Below, one piece after another: positions 27,729 through 38,383 of a stretch of DNA of 64,000 nucleotides. Numbering within the stretch: position 1 is the first letter of the stretch; each line of letters starts with the position of its first letter. The stretch covers positions 1 to 64,000 of the forward strand of contig NZ_PJII01000004.1 of the NCBI RefSeq assembly GCF_002929215.1, written 5' to 3'. A program made the translations under genes and the position numbers. The DNA is from Arthrobacter sp. ZGTC412. Its GTDB lineage: Bacteria > Actinomycetota > Actinomycetes > Actinomycetales > Micrococcaceae. The notes below the pieces were generated by a model. It saw only the letters and a program-made list of their open reading frames with translations. It did not search any database and was not told where the DNA came from.

Positions 27729-28235
27729 CTAAACAGGTTACGTGTGGGGGCTGGAACGTTGCGCTGTGTGTCCGTGTACTACGACGGCGTGCGGGCGGCT
27801 TTATAGGCTCATGTGACTCGCGGAATGGTCTGGCGGTGACATCACCAAAGACCGTCACCGCAGAAGCCGCGACTCCACGTACTTGTGCGCCTGAAGGCAC
27901 ACCTGCCCCTGATTACCATATCGTCGGACACGAACTGGGCTTAGAAACGACATTGGAAAACGTAGGCTAGAACCTTGTACGAGCTAATGACGCATTGATG
28001 CCTGCCAGCTGCAACTTAACGCAGATGTCTCTATCCGGCTTGGGCACCCGGATCTGCCCCCCCTGTCCGGTGGATTAAGACGCTGGGCTCACCAACCTTG
28101 CAGTCATTTGGACATACCACCGTCCATATGTGTTACCGCTCGCACTCTGTTCTTGCCAGTGGCGTTATTCCGCCGCGCTCCGCGGGGTTGTCGTGAGGCT
28201 TTCTGCAGTCGCCTGCAAGACAAGCGCTGTTGTCA
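27729..28235. other. Non-coding stretch at the edge of an accessory island
   Basis: No gene is supported in these 507 bases. A hairpin with an eight-base stem (GCGGTGAC at 27833, GTCACCGC at 27854) lies about 105-135 bases upstream of metH on its transcribed strand. No tRNA or integrase is seen. Composition becomes more AT-rich toward 27900-28100, which marks the passage into the island. Confidence 0.5.
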
Positions 28236-29093
28236 TCACGCGTTACCTGGCGGAGGCGGCCTGTTTTCAATGGTGGATATTACAGGATCTAGGGCGCTAG
28301 TTTGGTGAAATTCATGGACCGCTGGGATTGGGTGGAGAAGGGCGGCATAAGGGATGCCAGGACCGTCATGTATCGCCACACCACCGTCGGTAGTGAGCCG
28401 GTCCTGATGAAAACTGACCAAGCTGAAGTCAGCTGCGAAATCAGGCAGCGTCTCCGGCATAGGCCTGAAGTGCAGTACGAGTACGGCCTCCAGTCCATAT
28501 CCAGACAGGTCAACCAGAACTGCATTGTTGTGATTGGACGCGAAGGACACCGGATCTATGGCGTCCATTCCGCCGACACTTCCAGCGGGAATCTTATTGC
28601 GGTCGTAAATAACAGCACTAAGCAGAAGTGTGCGCACTCCTGCTAAGTCCATGATGTTGAATATGTCTCCTTTGTTCACTTTTTGATCCCAGGGCAGCTT
28701 CGCAGGCACCCGAGCGGCGACTGAAAAGATCTGCACACCGTCAAGCTCGTCCAGGGATGGAAGATGTATAGTCTTCCTTCCCTCTCCACCCATGAATTTT
28801 TGAGGTTGGACCGATGACATACCTGACCGATGATAATGGAGCTTGGGCTTGTTGTCCGGGCCGGTAATGACGTAGCCGGCCTCATCCGGCACAAGCCCTC
28901 CCGATGCAGGAACAGTCAGTTCTGAGGTGACGATGTCACCCCAGTTTTGAAGGTGCGGGGTAACCATTACTCCGCCGTCTCTGTGGTTGACAGCGATTGA
29001 GAGCATCTTTCGCGAGAAATTCTCGGTGTTCATTTTGATATGAACGCCAAGGCTCCGTTTCTTGGATAGTTTTTTCTTGGCTGGGTGGGGCAT
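28236..29093 (-). CDS. Protein of unknown function, divergent from an ATPase
   Basis: This 285-residue protein from the ATG at 29093 (MPHPAKKKLSKKRSLGVHI) follows the ribosome site GGAGGAAAT. An earlier ATG at 29129 is possible. I do not recognise a family. It has a basic N terminus and then a soluble mix of strands and loops, with blocks such as NHRDGGVMVTPHLQNWGD, KLHYHRSGMSS and FNIMDLAGVRTLLLSAVIYDR. No membrane segment or clear catalytic motif is seen. Composition is lower in GC than the core genes. It is divergent from the ATPase at 29259 with 165 bases between starts, and both lie between metH and an ABC-gene remnant, so they likely arrived together. Confidence 0.75.
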   Translation of the reverse strand: MPHPAKKKLSKKRSLGVHIKMNTENFSRKMLSIAVNHRDGGVMVTPHLQNWGDIVTSELTVPASGGLVPDEAGYVITGPDNKPKLHYHRSGMSSVQPQKFMGGEGRKTIHLPSLDELDGVQIFSVAARVPAKLPWDQKVNKGDIFNIMDLAGVRTLLLSAVIYDRNKIPAGSVGGMDAIDPVSFASNHNNAVLVDLSGYGLEAVLVLHFRPMPETLPDFAADFSLVSFHQDRLTTDGGVAIHDGPGIPYAALLHPIPAVHEFHQTSALDPVISTIENRPPPPGNA

Positions 29094-29258
29094 ATTTCCT
29101 CCGGCTGGTGGGCCAGCGATGCTGTTCATCGTTCATGGCGTGCTTGGATAATAGCGGTATTTTTCTACACGCATTTTGACTGGGTCGGCTGGTGCGCGAG
29201 GTGTTATCGCATGTGAAGTACAAGTGACGCTGGAAAAGGAAAGAGGTATTGTCATCCC

Positions 29259-30857
29259 ATGCCTACGCCGTCAGTTATTAATGCTGCCCTCAACAAGATC
29301 CCGAAGCGGGCAGAGTCACGTGCCGAGGCCGAACTTCGATCAACCTTCGAAGATTCGGGTGTGGGTCAGGCCCTTGATACGGTCGATCACCAGATTATTT
29401 ACGGTCGTCGCGGAACCGGAAAAACCCATGCGTTGCGGTATCTGACCTCTGTGCGAGGCGACGAGGACAACATCGCGATTTACGTCGATCTACGGACTAT
29501 CGGTTCTGCCGAGGGAGTCTTTGACGGCCAGAGTGTTAGTGCGGTGGAGCGCACTGCCCGGCTTCTCGTTGACCTGTTGAATCAGGTTCATGATGAAATC
29601 CTTCGTGCCGCTTTAGATGACGACCGTCTCGTGGGCAACGCAAATTTCGTGAACGCTCTCGACTCTCTTCTTGACTCCATCAGCGGAATTCGTGTGAAAG
29701 GGCCAGTCGAACGGACCATCCAAGACAGCGAGCGTGCACAGCAGAAAGGTTCGGCTAGCGTCAGTGCGTCGGCGACGGGCACAATGCCGAAGTTTTCGGC
29801 GACATTCGGCGCTTCTGATGAGCTGGAACAGCAAACTGAGACTACGGACAAATGGGTCGGAGAGGAGCGCGTCTCCCTCAACTTTTCCGATGTTGCGAGG
29901 GCCCTTCGCGCGTTGGCAGACAGCGTCTCAGCGAGACGTATCTGGCTTCTTCTTGACGAGTGGACCAGTGTCCCACTGGAGACCCAGCCTTACCTGGGCG
30001 CTTTCCTTGTCCGGTGTGTCCTTCCGCTTCAACCGTTTACGGTCAAGATCGCGGCGATTGAACAGCAATCCGCATTCAGGAAACAGCTTGAGAACGGATC
30101 GATGATCGGCATTGAGGTTGGGGCCGACATGTCGGCCAACCTCAATCTAGACGATTTTATGGTCTTCGAACAGGAGGAGGAGAAAGCGCGCTCTTTCTTT
30201 CGAAGCTTGTTCTTCAAACACCTGACAGCTGGAGGTGATGAACGTGTTGACCTCGGCCTCAATCGTGAATCCGACCTGATAAAGGAAGCTTTCACCGATA
30301 GTCGTGCATTTGATGAGCTGGTTCGCGCCGCAGAGGGTGTACCCAGGGACGCAATCAACATCGCCGCCAATGCAGCCTGGCGGGCGGGAGTAAAAAAAAT
30401 CTCTATACCTGACGTTCGAAAGGCTGCTCGTCAATGGTTCCAGAATGATAAGGAACGAGCACTTGCAGACGTGCCCGAAGCACAGGGGCTTCTGAACTGG
30501 ATCATCGATGAAGTGATCCGAGGCAAGAGAGCGCGCGGATTCCTCGTTAATCAAAAGGACCGCAATGCCCGCCCGTTGGTCATACTGTTCGATGCACGGG
30601 TCTTACACCTAGTAAAGCGTGGGTATTCCGCGCAGGACGCTCCTGGCGAGCGATTTGATGTTTACGTCATCGATTACGGTGCCTATGTCGACTTGATCAG
30701 CACACAAAATGCTCCTCAAGGAACACTTCCTTTGCAAGGAGAGGACGGATCGGAAGGCTACGTCGACGTACCCCTGCAAGACCTTCGTGCCCTCAGGAGG
30801 GCCGTGCTAAACCTCGATGACTTTTTCAAAGCTTCTGGCAATGCGACCGACCGCTAA
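29259..30857 (+). CDS. ORC/CDC6-like AAA+ ATPase
   Basis: This 532-residue P-loop ATPase has Walker A GRRGTGKT at residues 49-56 and Walker B IWLLLDEW at 228-235 (Asp233, Glu234). A long insertion of low complexity (GSASVSASATGT) lies near 164-175 between them. The overall pattern is that of ORC-CDC6-family ATPases found singly in bacterial accessory regions. The C-terminal part has VPRDAINIAANAAWRAGVKKISIPDVRKAAR, like the lid and winged-helix link. A role in phage defence or in DNA maintenance is possible but unproven. GC is lower than in core genes. It is divergent from the unknown gene at 28236-29093. The 160 bases after its stop hold nothing clear. Confidence 0.8.
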   Translation: MPTPSVINAALNKIPKRAESRAEAELRSTFEDSGVGQALDTVDHQIIYGRRGTGKTHALRYLTSVRGDEDNIAIYVDLRTIGSAEGVFDGQSVSAVERTARLLVDLLNQVHDEILRAALDDDRLVGNANFVNALDSLLDSISGIRVKGPVERTIQDSERAQQKGSASVSASATGTMPKFSATFGASDELEQQTETTDKWVGEERVSLNFSDVARALRALADSVSARRIWLLLDEWTSVPLETQPYLGAFLVRCVLPLQPFTVKIAAIEQQSAFRKQLENGSMIGIEVGADMSANLNLDDFMVFEQEEEKARSFFRSLFFKHLTAGGDERVDLGLNRESDLIKEAFTDSRAFDELVRAAEGVPRDAINIAANAAWRAGVKKISIPDVRKAARQWFQNDKERALADVPEAQGLLNWIIDEVIRGKRARGFLVNQKDRNARPLVILFDARVLHLVKRGYSAQDAPGERFDVYVIDYGAYVDLISTQNAPQGTLPLQGEDGSEGYVDVPLQDLRALRRAVLNLDDFFKASGNATDR

Positions 30858-31017
30858 GGGATCTGGATGGGCACAAAGGGGCGCTTCGACAGGAGCCGTG
30901 AATTGCGGTTGGAGTAGCTGCTGGTGACTTCAGCGATGCTCTTTTCTATCAACATGCCTCCGGCGCCGTCGCTGTGCGTGCCGACAAGATAAAGACGTAC
31001 TGGCCCTAGGCGGGCCG

Positions 31018-31690
31018 CTCAAAACCTTGGCCACAGGAGCCGAGACCTGCGCTTCGGCACAAGCGCGTTAAGCCCCTGCGGCGGCCAACAGTGCTGCATC
31101 CCTTCCCTGCTCCACGATCTGCCCGGCCTCCATTACCAAGATAAGGTCGGCGTCGCCGGATGGTGGACAGGCGGTGGGCAATAACAAAAGAAGTCCGGTC
31201 AGACCGCAGCGCATTCATCGCCTTCTGCACCAGCACCTCGGTCCGGGTATCCACCGAAGACGTCGCCTCGTCCAGGATCAAAACAGACGGCCGAGCCACG
31301 AACGCCCGGGCAATCGTCAGCAGCTGCTCTCCCCCGCAGACACATTGGACCCTTCATCCTCCAGCACCGTGTCGCATCCCTCAGGCAGCGAGCGCACGAA
31401 CCTGTCCACATACGTCGCCCGCGCCGCTTCCAGAGCCTCGGCCTCAGTAGCACCAGGCCGCCCGTACGCGATGTTGTCCCGGATGGTCCCGCCGAACAGC
31501 CACGTCTCTTGCAGCACCATCCCCAGCCGCGAGCGTAGCTCGCGCCGTGGCACCGAGGTGACGTCCACGCCGTCGAGCGTTATCCGCCCCGCATCCAGCT
31601 CGTAGAACCACATCATCAGGTTCACCAATGTGGTCTTGCCTGCTCCCGTGGGCCCCACGATCGCCACAGTCTGTCCCGGCTCCGCACAAG
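31018..31690 (-). pseudogene. Decayed 3' copy of the ABC exporter gene
   Basis: These 673 bases align with the last third of the ABC gene at 32466-34484, from just before Walker A ([18 protein letters not shown]) through [19 protein letters not shown] to the stop region. At least two frameshifts (one after NVSAGE, one after AHRLSTIR) break the frame. Similarity is clear but far from identical. The copy has the same orientation as the real gene and lies about 770 bases from its 3' end, with one small gene between. The upstream border, near 31690, is abrupt. Confidence 0.88.
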
Positions 31691-31829
31691 ACTGAGGGAG
31701 GAGATTCGCGGTGTCCGGACGGAACGGGAGCCTACCCAGGCAAATGTCTAGGAGAGCGAGCGACCAGAATAGGAACCGACTTTACTGGGGACACCCTCGA
31801 TTTCGATATGGGGTCAGGGCACAGTTCTG

Positions 31830-32285
31830 TCATAAAGTTCTCGACGCAACTTCAACATCTGCCCGAGCCACTTCAACGAACCTGTCTACCTCATCACGGC
31901 AGTCCTCGCACAGGCGGTTTAGTTCTTCCCGGTTTGCTACGTCCTTCAGCGCCGTGATTCTCTCCAGAATCTGCCGCCCCGAATCACCCAGGCGCTTATC
32001 TCCGGTCAAGAGGCGAACGCCATAGTAGGCAGACCATGCCGAACTGCGCGCCCGGTGAACTTCATCGTCATCCGTCCACTCTTGCAGTTGATGGTCTTCA
32101 AACCACTGATCCATGACTGCCCGGCGATACTCCATGGCGGTAGTGGCAAAAAGCTTGTAAGCCTCTATTCGCGACTCGTGAAGCCGCACAGACACGGCCT
32201 TCCTGCGATCAAGGACATAGGTCAGGAAGGCACCAAGTAGCACACCGGCAAGGCCCCCGACGAGGCCGATAGTGGCAGCATCCAT
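31830..32285 (-). CDS. Membrane-anchored protein of unknown function, 151 residues
   Basis: A single N-terminal membrane helix (IGLVGGLAGVLLGAFLTYVL, residues 6-25) is followed by a charged, mostly helical cytosolic part (RRKAVSVRLHESRIEAYKLFATT...). This layout is common in small accessory proteins of unknown role encoded near restriction or defence genes. No enzymatic motif is seen. It lies between the ABC remnant and the real ABC gene, so it is probably part of the imported segment. About 140 bases before and 180 bases after it show no feature. Confidence 0.7.
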   Translation of the reverse strand: MDAATIGLVGGLAGVLLGAFLTYVLDRRKAVSVRLHESRIEAYKLFATTAMEYRRAVMDQWFEDHQLQEWTDDDEVHRARSSAWSAYYGVRLLTGDKRLGDSGRQILERITALKDVANREELNRLCEDCRDEVDRFVEVARADVEVASRTL

Positions 32286-32465
32286 CCAGTCAAACTAGCA
32301 ACAGTATCTCGGGTGAAAAAGACTCGACCAGATCGAATCGCCCTACCGCGCAGCCCTCAAGTACGTGCCAGCAACTGATTCGAATGGCGCCATCACTGCG
32401 TCACAAGTGTTTTAGTTTCTGTGAGGGGTAACTGCGCAAGGCCTCCAAACGGGCATGGATGAATC

Positions 32466-34484
32466 TCAAACCTCCGCCACTGGAGCCGCGAACTGTGCCT
32501 CGTACAGCCGCGCGTAAGCCCCGCCGGCAGCCAGCAGCGAAGCGTGCGTCCCCTGCTCCACGATCTGGCCGGCCTCCATCACCAGGATGAGGTCGGCGTC
32601 GCGGATCGTGGAGAGGCGGTGCGCGATCACAAAAGAAGTCCGGTCGGACCGCAGTGCACTCATCGCCTTCTGCACCAGCACCTCCGTCCGGGTGTCCACT
32701 GAAGAAGTTGCCTCATCCAGGATCAGCACGGAAGGCCGCGCCAGGAACGCCCGGGCAATCGTCAAAAGCTGCTTCTCCCCCGCGGACACGTTGGCGCCCT
32801 CGTCGTCCAGCACGGTGTCGTACCCGTCCGGCAGTGACCGCACGAACCGGTCCACGTACGTCGCCCGGGCGGCCTCCAAGATCTCATCCTCAGTACCCGA
32901 GGGCCGCCCATAAGCGATGTTGTCCCGGATGGTCCCGCCGAACAGCCACGTATCCTGCAGCACCATCCCCAGCCGCGAGCGCAGCTCGCGCCGGGGCACC
33001 GAGGTGACGTCAACGCCGTCGAGCGTTATCCGCCCCGCATCCAGCTCGTAGAACCGCATCATCAGGTTCACCAGCGTGGTCTTCCCCGCCCCGGTAGGCC
33101 CCACAATCGCCACCGTCTGCCCCGGCTCCGCCACTAGGGAAAGCCCGGAGATCAGCGGCTTGTCCGGCGAGTAGGAGAACGAGACATCCTCGAACACCAG
33201 CCGCCCCCGCCCGAACACGGGACCAGTAGAAGGGGCCGGCTCCACAGACTCCTCGTCCTCATCCAACAACGAGAACACCCGCTCCGCCGACGCCACCCCC
33301 GACTGCAGCACGTTCGCCATGGACCCTAGCTGCGCCAGCGGCATGGTGAACTGCCGCGAGTACTGGATGAACGCCTGCACGTCGCCCAGCTGCATCGCCC
33401 CGGACGCCACCTGCAGCCCGCCCACCACCGCGATCCCCACGTACACCAGGTTCCCGATGAACGTCATGGCCGGCATGATCAGGCCGGAAATGAACTGCGC
33501 TCCAAAACTCGCCTCGTACAGCTCCGCGTTCTTCTGCCGGAACCGCTCCTCCACCTCGCGCTGCCGGCCGAACACCTTTACCAGCGCATGCCCGGTGTAC
33601 GTCTCCTCGATCTGCCCGTTCAGCTCCCCCGTGTTCTTCCACTGCGCCACAAACAGCTTCTGCGAGCGCTTGGCGATCAGCGCCGTGATCCCCAGCGTCA
33701 GCGGAATGGTCACCAGCGCGATCAGCGCCAGCGTGGGCGAGAGGATGAACATCATCACCAGCACGCCCAGCACCGTCAGCACGGACGTGACCGCCTGGCT
33801 GATGGTCTGCTGCAGGCTTTGGGAGATGTTGTCCACATCGTTCGTCACCCGGCTCAGCAGCTCACCGCGCTGGATCGAGTCGAAATACCGCAGCGGCAGC
33901 CGGTGGATCTTCGCCTCGATCTCCCCGCGCAGCCCGAACACCGTCCGCTGCACCACCCCGTTCAGCACATACGCCTGCACCCACATAAATGCCGACGACA
34001 GCACATACAGCACCAGCGCCCACGTCAGCACACTGCCCAGCGCGGCGAAGTCGATCCCCTGCCCCGGCGTCAGCGCCATGGGCGTCAGCATGTCCGCCTG
34101 CTGGTTCTCCCCCGCCGCCCTCAGCTGCGCAATCACCTGCTCTTTGGTGGTCCCAGCCGGCAGGTCCCGGGACACCACCCCGGCGAAGATCAGGTTGGTG
34201 CCCTCCCCCAGCAGCCGCGGCCCGATCACGGACAGCGCCACTCCGGCCACCGCCGTGACGAACACCAGCAGCAGCCACGCCCGTTCCGGCCGCAGCTTCC
34301 CCAGCAGCCGTTTGGCGGACGGCCAGAAGTTCATCGGCTTCTCCGCCGGAACGTTCATCCCCGCAAAAGGTCCGCCCCTCCCCGGTCCGCCTGCCGGGCG
34401 GGGAATGCGTACGACGTCGGCGCCTCCGGTTGTGGAGGCGGGTGCGGCTTTGGCGCCGGTTGCGGGAGAGGGTTCGGGGCTCAT
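32466..34484 (-). CDS. ABC exporter half-transporter, second subunit (canonical ATPase)
   Basis: This 672-residue protein fuses a six-helix exporter membrane domain to an ATPase. The ATPase has Walker [10 protein letters not shown], signature NVSAGEKQ, Walker [11 protein letters not shown] with a normal catalytic Glu, and the switch His in [11 protein letters not shown] proline-rich N-terminal extension of about 45 residues precedes the first helix. Its ATG overlaps the TGA of the upstream exporter gene, so the two are coupled and form a heterodimer of the LmrCD/TmrAB type. Substrate is unknown (drug or lipid-like). A decayed copy of its 3' third lies at 31018-31690. Confidence 0.93.
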   Translation of the reverse strand: MSPEPSPATGAKAAPASTTGGADVVRIPRPAGGPGRGGPFAGMNVPAEKPMNFWPSAKRLLGKLRPERAWLLLVFVTAVAGVALSVIGPRLLGEGTNLIFAGVVSRDLPAGTTKEQVIAQLRAAGENQQADMLTPMALTPGQGIDFAALGSVLTWALVLYVLSSAFMWVQAYVLNGVVQRTVFGLRGEIEAKIHRLPLRYFDSIQRGELLSRVTNDVDNISQSLQQTISQAVTSVLTVLGVLVMMFILSPTLALIALVTIPLTLGITALIAKRSQKLFVAQWKNTGELNGQIEETYTGHALVKVFGRQREVEERFRQKNAELYEASFGAQFISGLIMPAMTFIGNLVYVGIAVVGGLQVASGAMQLGDVQAFIQYSRQFTMPLAQLGSMANVLQSGVASAERVFSLLDEDEESVEPAPSTGPVFGRGRLVFEDVSFSYSPDKPLISGLSLVAEPGQTVAIVGPTGAGKTTLVNLMMRFYELDAGRITLDGVDVTSVPRRELRSRLGMVLQDTWLFGGTIRDNIAYGRPSGTEDEILEAARATYVDRFVRSLPDGYDTVLDDEGANVSAGEKQLLTIARAFLARPSVLILDEATSSVDTRTEVLVQKAMSALRSDRTSFVIAHRLSTIRDADLILVMEAGQIVEQGTHASLLAAGGAYARLYEAQFAAPVAEV

Positions 34485-36214
34485 ACCGTCTCCTCCGCCG
34501 CAAGCTGGGACGACACGATTTCGCGGTACGTCTCCAACGTCTCCAGCAGCTCGCTGTGCGTTCCGCGACCGACGATCCTGCCGTCGTCGAGCACCAGGAT
34601 CTGGTCCGCGTCCACGATGCTGGAGACGCGCTGGGCGATGATCACCAGGGTAGCGCCGGCGGTGCTGCGCTTGAGGGCCTGGCGGAGCCGGGCGTCGGTG
34701 CCGGTGTCCAGCGAGGAGAACGAGTCGTCAAAGATGTACAGCTCGGGCCGTTTCACCAGGGCCCGTGCGGTGGCGAGCCGCTGCCGCTGCCCGCCGGAGA
34801 CATTGGTGCCGCCCTGCGAGATCGGGGCATCGAGACCCTCGTCCATCTGCTCCACGAAGTCCCGGGCCTGGGCGATGCGGAGCGCTTCCCACAGCTCGTC
34901 CTCGGTGGCGTCCGGCTTGCCGTAGAGCAGGTTGCTGCGCACGGTGCCGGTAAACAGGTACGGCCGCTGCGGGACCAGGCCGATGTGCCCCCAGAGCAGG
35001 TCCGGGTGCAGCTCGCGGACGTCCACGCCGTCCATCCGCACCGAGCCGGTGGTGGCGTCGAAAAGCCGGGGCATGAGGTTCACCAGGGTGGTTTTGCCCG
35101 CGCCGGTGCTGCCGATGATCGCCGTCGTCTGCCCCGCCCTGGCGGTGAAGCTGATCCCGGAGAGGACCGGCTGGTCGGCACCCGGGTAGGCGAATCCGAC
35201 GTCGCGCATTTCCAACTCACCGCGGCGCACCTCGCTGCTTACGGGATTCTTTGGCGGCCGGACGCTGGACTCGGTGGCGAGGACCTCGCCGATCCGGTCG
35301 GCCGAGACGGCGGCGCGCGGGATCATCACGGCCATAAACGTGGCCATCATGACCGACATCAGGATCTGCAGCAGGTAGCTCAGGAACGCGATCAGCGTGC
35401 CCACCTGCATGGAGCCGTCCTGGATCCGGAACGAGCCGAACCAGATTACGGCCACGCTGGAGACGTTCAGCACCAGCATCACCACCGGGAACGCGAGCGC
35501 CATCAGCCGGCCGGCGCGCAGGGCGGTGTCCGTGACGTCCTCGTTGGCGCGGGCGAAGCGCTCCGTCTCGATGTCCTCGCGGACGAAGGCGCGCACCACG
35601 CGGATGCCGGTGAGCTGCTCGCGGAGGACCCGGTTCACGGTGTCGATCCGCTTCTGCATCTTCCGGAACAGCGGCACCATCCGGACGGTGAGCAGGCCCA
35701 CCGCGATCAGCAGGACCGGGACGGCGACGGCGATCAGCCAGGACAGCTGCACGTCCTGCCGCACCGCCATGATCACCCCACCGATGCTGAGCATGGGGGC
35801 GGTGACCAGCATGGTGGCGGACATCAGCACCAGTTGCTGGACCTGCTGGACGTCGTTGGTGGAACGGGTGATCAGGCTGGGTGCGCCGAACCTGGTGACT
35901 TCCTGCTCGGAGAACTCCCCCACCCTCGCGAAGACGGCGCCGCGCAGGTCCCTGCCCACTCCCATGGCCGCCTTCGCCGCGAAGTACACGGCGATCACCG
36001 CGCACACGATCTGCACCAGGGTGATCGCGAGCATCACGCCGCCCAGGCTGAGGATATAGCCGATGTTCGCCTTCGCCACGCCCTCGTCGATGATGTCCGC
36101 ATTCAGCGTGGGCAGGTACAGGGACGCGATGGACTGCGCCAGCTGGAAAATCACGACGGCGATCAGCAGCTGCCGGTGCGGCCGCAGGTATTCAACAAGC
36201 AACTTCCAGAGCAT
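34481..36214 (-). CDS. ABC exporter half-transporter, first subunit (degenerate ATPase site)
   Basis: This 577-residue half-transporter starts at 36214 ([15 protein letters not shown]), where AGGAG lies five bases upstream; the open frame continues upstream without need. It has six membrane helices, then an ATPase with Walker [10 protein letters not shown], signature [10 protein letters not shown] and Walker [13 protein letters not shown]. The residue after the Walker B Asp is Asp instead of Glu, and the switch position reads IAQRVSS (Gln instead of His). Both changes mark the degenerate nucleotide site usual in one half of heterodimeric exporters. It overlaps its partner by four bases. Confidence 0.93.
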   Translation of the reverse strand: MLWKLLVEYLRPHRQLLIAVVIFQLAQSIASLYLPTLNADIIDEGVAKANIGYILSLGGVMLAITLVQIVCAVIAVYFAAKAAMGVGRDLRGAVFARVGEFSEQEVTRFGAPSLITRSTNDVQQVQQLVLMSATMLVTAPMLSIGGVIMAVRQDVQLSWLIAVAVPVLLIAVGLLTVRMVPLFRKMQKRIDTVNRVLREQLTGIRVVRAFVREDIETERFARANEDVTDTALRAGRLMALAFPVVMLVLNVSSVAVIWFGSFRIQDGSMQVGTLIAFLSYLLQILMSVMMATFMAVMIPRAAVSADRIGEVLATESSVRPPKNPVSSEVRRGELEMRDVGFAYPGADQPVLSGISFTARAGQTTAIIGSTGAGKTTLVNLMPRLFDATTGSVRMDGVDVRELHPDLLWGHIGLVPQRPYLFTGTVRSNLLYGKPDATEDELWEALRIAQARDFVEQMDEGLDAPISQGGTNVSGGQRQRLATARALVKRPELYIFDDSFSSLDTGTDARLRQALKRSTAGATLVIIAQRVSSIVDADQILVLDDGRIVGRGTHSELLETLETYREIVSSQLAAEETV

Positions 36215-36394
36215 GCCGGCTCCTGGTCCAGGGCTCACGGGACGTGATGCGAAGGTCAGTTTACGTCCGGCGGCTGGGGCGGGGCCGAGGATGTTCGAGA
36301 GAAGTTGGCTTGGTTCTCCGACAGCGTAGCCGCCGGCCACTGGGCCCGCTGGCTACGCTGTCCGCGGTCAGGCTCTGACAGCTACCCTTCCTTG

Positions 36395-36928
36395 TCAGAT
36401 CCAATAGGTTGGGTACGTCGCTCCTCGGAGCCGTGACCCGAGAATCCCAAACCCGACGAGGATGCATGCGGCAATACCGGAGCACACCACAAAGGACACC
36501 TGCCCAGTGGTTGCCACGGTACCGATGACTGCGGTGGCAGCCGCCGGTGAATGAGGCATCCTCAGCCACAAAGTCGCTCCGATAGCCAGACTGCCCGCAA
36601 CCGCGGCGGCCCAGAACGAGTGGCTGACCAACCCCGTGCCCACACCAACTAAGGCGGAAACAATCTGGCCCCCGATCACGCTCCGGGGCTGGGAAAGAGG
36701 CAGATGGGGCGCCGCGGCCACGAGTGCCATGGACGCGGCCATCGGAGGGATGAGCAGCAGGTGGCCCGACAGCTTGCCCAGCAGCACCAGGCATGCGAGG
36801 GCGGCAACGCTCGTAAGGGTGGTTACAGCAAGCTTTGCCATCGAAGGCCGGTGAGGCGCCTGGGAGGACCAGCGTGCAAGGGGCTTAGGGGGATGAACGG
36901 GCGATCGGGCAGGACTGGTAACGGACAC
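36395..36928 (-). CDS. HPP family membrane protein
   Basis: This 177-residue protein has four or more membrane helices and the family motif in HLLLIPPMAASMALVAAAP, where HPP is replaced by IPP. The GTG start at 36928 is chosen because GGGG lies upstream at good spacing and an in-frame extension would run into the aldehyde dehydrogenase gene. It follows that gene by 10 bases, so it is the last gene of the amine operon. HPP proteins are thought to act in nitrite or related anion transport in chloroplasts and cyanobacteria; the role here is unknown. Confidence 0.8.
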   Translation of the reverse strand: MSVTSPARSPVHPPKPLARWSSQAPHRPSMAKLAVTTLTSVAALACLVLLGKLSGHLLLIPPMAASMALVAAAPHLPLSQPRSVIGGQIVSALVGVGTGLVSHSFWAAAVAGSLAIGATLWLRMPHSPAAATAVIGTVATTGQVSFVVCSGIAACILVGFGILGSRLRGATYPTYWI

Positions 36929-36938
36929 GGTTACCCCA

Positions 36939-38315
36939 TTACTCGGCCACGAAGTACAGGCGCTTGTTGACGAACTCACCCATGCCCAAGGGACCCATCT
37001 CACGGCCAAAGCCTGAGCGCTTCACGCCGCCGAACGGAAGTTCCGCTGCCTCCGCGGCGATGATGTTGACGTGCGCCATGCCAACGTTCAGGCGGGACGC
37101 AATTTTCGCCGCACGTGCCTTATCGGTCGAGAAGACTGAGCCGCCCAGGCCGAAGTCGGAATCATTGGCCAGCTCGAGAGCCTCTTCATCGCTTGATACC
37201 TTGAACACAATCGCCACAGGCCCGAAAATCTCTTCACGGAAGGAAGCCGAATCGCGGCAAATACCCGTAAGGACGGCGGGTGAGAAGTAAGCACTCTCCC
37301 CCTCGGAGAGGACACCGCCGACTTCAAGAGTGGCGCCCTCGGCGACGGCCCGCTGCACCTGGGCGTTCACTTGCTCCGCAGCTGCCCTGCTGGAAAGCGG
37401 ACCAAAGGCACCCTCCGGCATGTCCAGGGGATCACCCGGTACGAGCCCGTCCGCGAGTTTCATAAGCTGGGCCACAAACTCGTCATAGATATCCTCCATG
37501 ACGATCATCCGCTTGTTGCCGTTGCACACCTGGCCCCCGTTATAGACGCGGAAGTTCCAGGCGTCCGCAGCGACCGATGCGAGGTCATGGGAATCGAGAA
37601 CAATCATCGGGTCCGATCCGCCGAGTTCGAGCACAACCTTCTTCAGGTGCCTGCCGGCCCGCTCTCCGATGATGGAGCCGGCGCGCTCGGAGCCTGTAAG
37701 GGATACGCCCTGCACCCGCGGATCGGCGATCATCGCAGCGATCTGGTCATGTGTGGCAAAGACGTTGGTGTAGCCACCTGCGGGAACACCAGCTTCTTCC
37801 ATGATCTGCTGGATTGCCAGTGCCGAACGGGGGCAGATGTCTGCGTGCTTGAGCAGGATGGTGTTGCCGAGGACCAGGTTGGGCGCAGCGAAGCGGGCCA
37901 CCTGGTAATACGGGAAGTTCCAAGGCATGACGCCGAGCAATACACCCACCGGGCAGTTCTCGATGATCGCCTTGCCCGGAACAGTGCTGGGAATTTCCTG
38001 GTCAACAGCGAGGCCGGGGCCGTGCACGCCATAGTAGTCAAGGATTGAAGCGGCAAACTCGACCTCTTCGACGCCCTCTGACAGGGGTTTGCCCATCTCC
38101 TGGGCGATGATCCTGGCGAGCTCTTCCTTGCGCTCTTCGAACAGCTCACCGATGCGGCGGACAACGGCAGCCCGGTCCTGGATGCTTTTTTCCCGCCACT
38201 GGCCGTAGGCGGCATCAGCACTGGCCATGGCTTGCTGAATCTGTTCGTCTGAAGCTGCTTCAAAGGTCTCGACGACCTCACCTGTGGCAGGGTTCTGAAC
38301 CCGGTAACGGGACAT
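36939..38315 (-). CDS. NAD(P)-dependent succinate-semialdehyde-type aldehyde dehydrogenase
   Basis: This 458-residue aldehyde dehydrogenase starts at 38315 ([18 protein letters not shown]) after AAAGGAG. The catalytic Cys is in [11 protein letters not shown], the general-base Glu in LELGGSDP, and the C terminus has [15 protein letters not shown]. The closest pattern is the Sad/GabD-like succinate-semialdehyde dehydrogenase group. It is in the operon with the N-demethylase and an amino-acid-type permease, so it probably oxidises the aldehyde left after demethylation and deamination of the substrate. The exact aldehyde is an inference. Confidence 0.92.
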   Translation of the reverse strand: MSRYRVQNPATGEVVETFEAASDEQIQQAMASADAAYGQWREKSIQDRAAVVRRIGELFEERKEELARIIAQEMGKPLSEGVEEVEFAASILDYYGVHGPGLAVDQEIPSTVPGKAIIENCPVGVLLGVMPWNFPYYQVARFAAPNLVLGNTILLKHADICPRSALAIQQIMEEAGVPAGGYTNVFATHDQIAAMIADPRVQGVSLTGSERAGSIIGERAGRHLKKVVLELGGSDPMIVLDSHDLASVAADAWNFRVYNGGQVCNGNKRMIVMEDIYDEFVAQLMKLADGLVPGDPLDMPEGAFGPLSSRAAAEQVNAQVQRAVAEGATLEVGGVLSEGESAYFSPAVLTGICRDSASFREEIFGPVAIVFKVSSDEEALELANDSDFGLGGSVFSTDKARAAKIASRLNVGMAHVNIIAAEAAELPFGGVKRSGFGREMGPLGMGEFVNKRLYFVAE

Positions 38316-38383
38316 GATGCTCCTTTGTTGTGTTGCTTTTCTGACGGGTTCCTGGTTTCCAAGGTCTGATGTAGTCAGGGCTG

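Noticed and set aside
26790-27806. 338-codon plus-strand frame opposite the metH 5' end
   Set aside because: It is antisense to metH and composed of Gly/Val/Glu-rich shadow sequence.
27729-27900. Possible cobalamin or SAM riboswitch upstream of metH
   Set aside because: The B12-box and the conserved cores of SAM and SAH classes were not found; only one ordinary hairpin is present.
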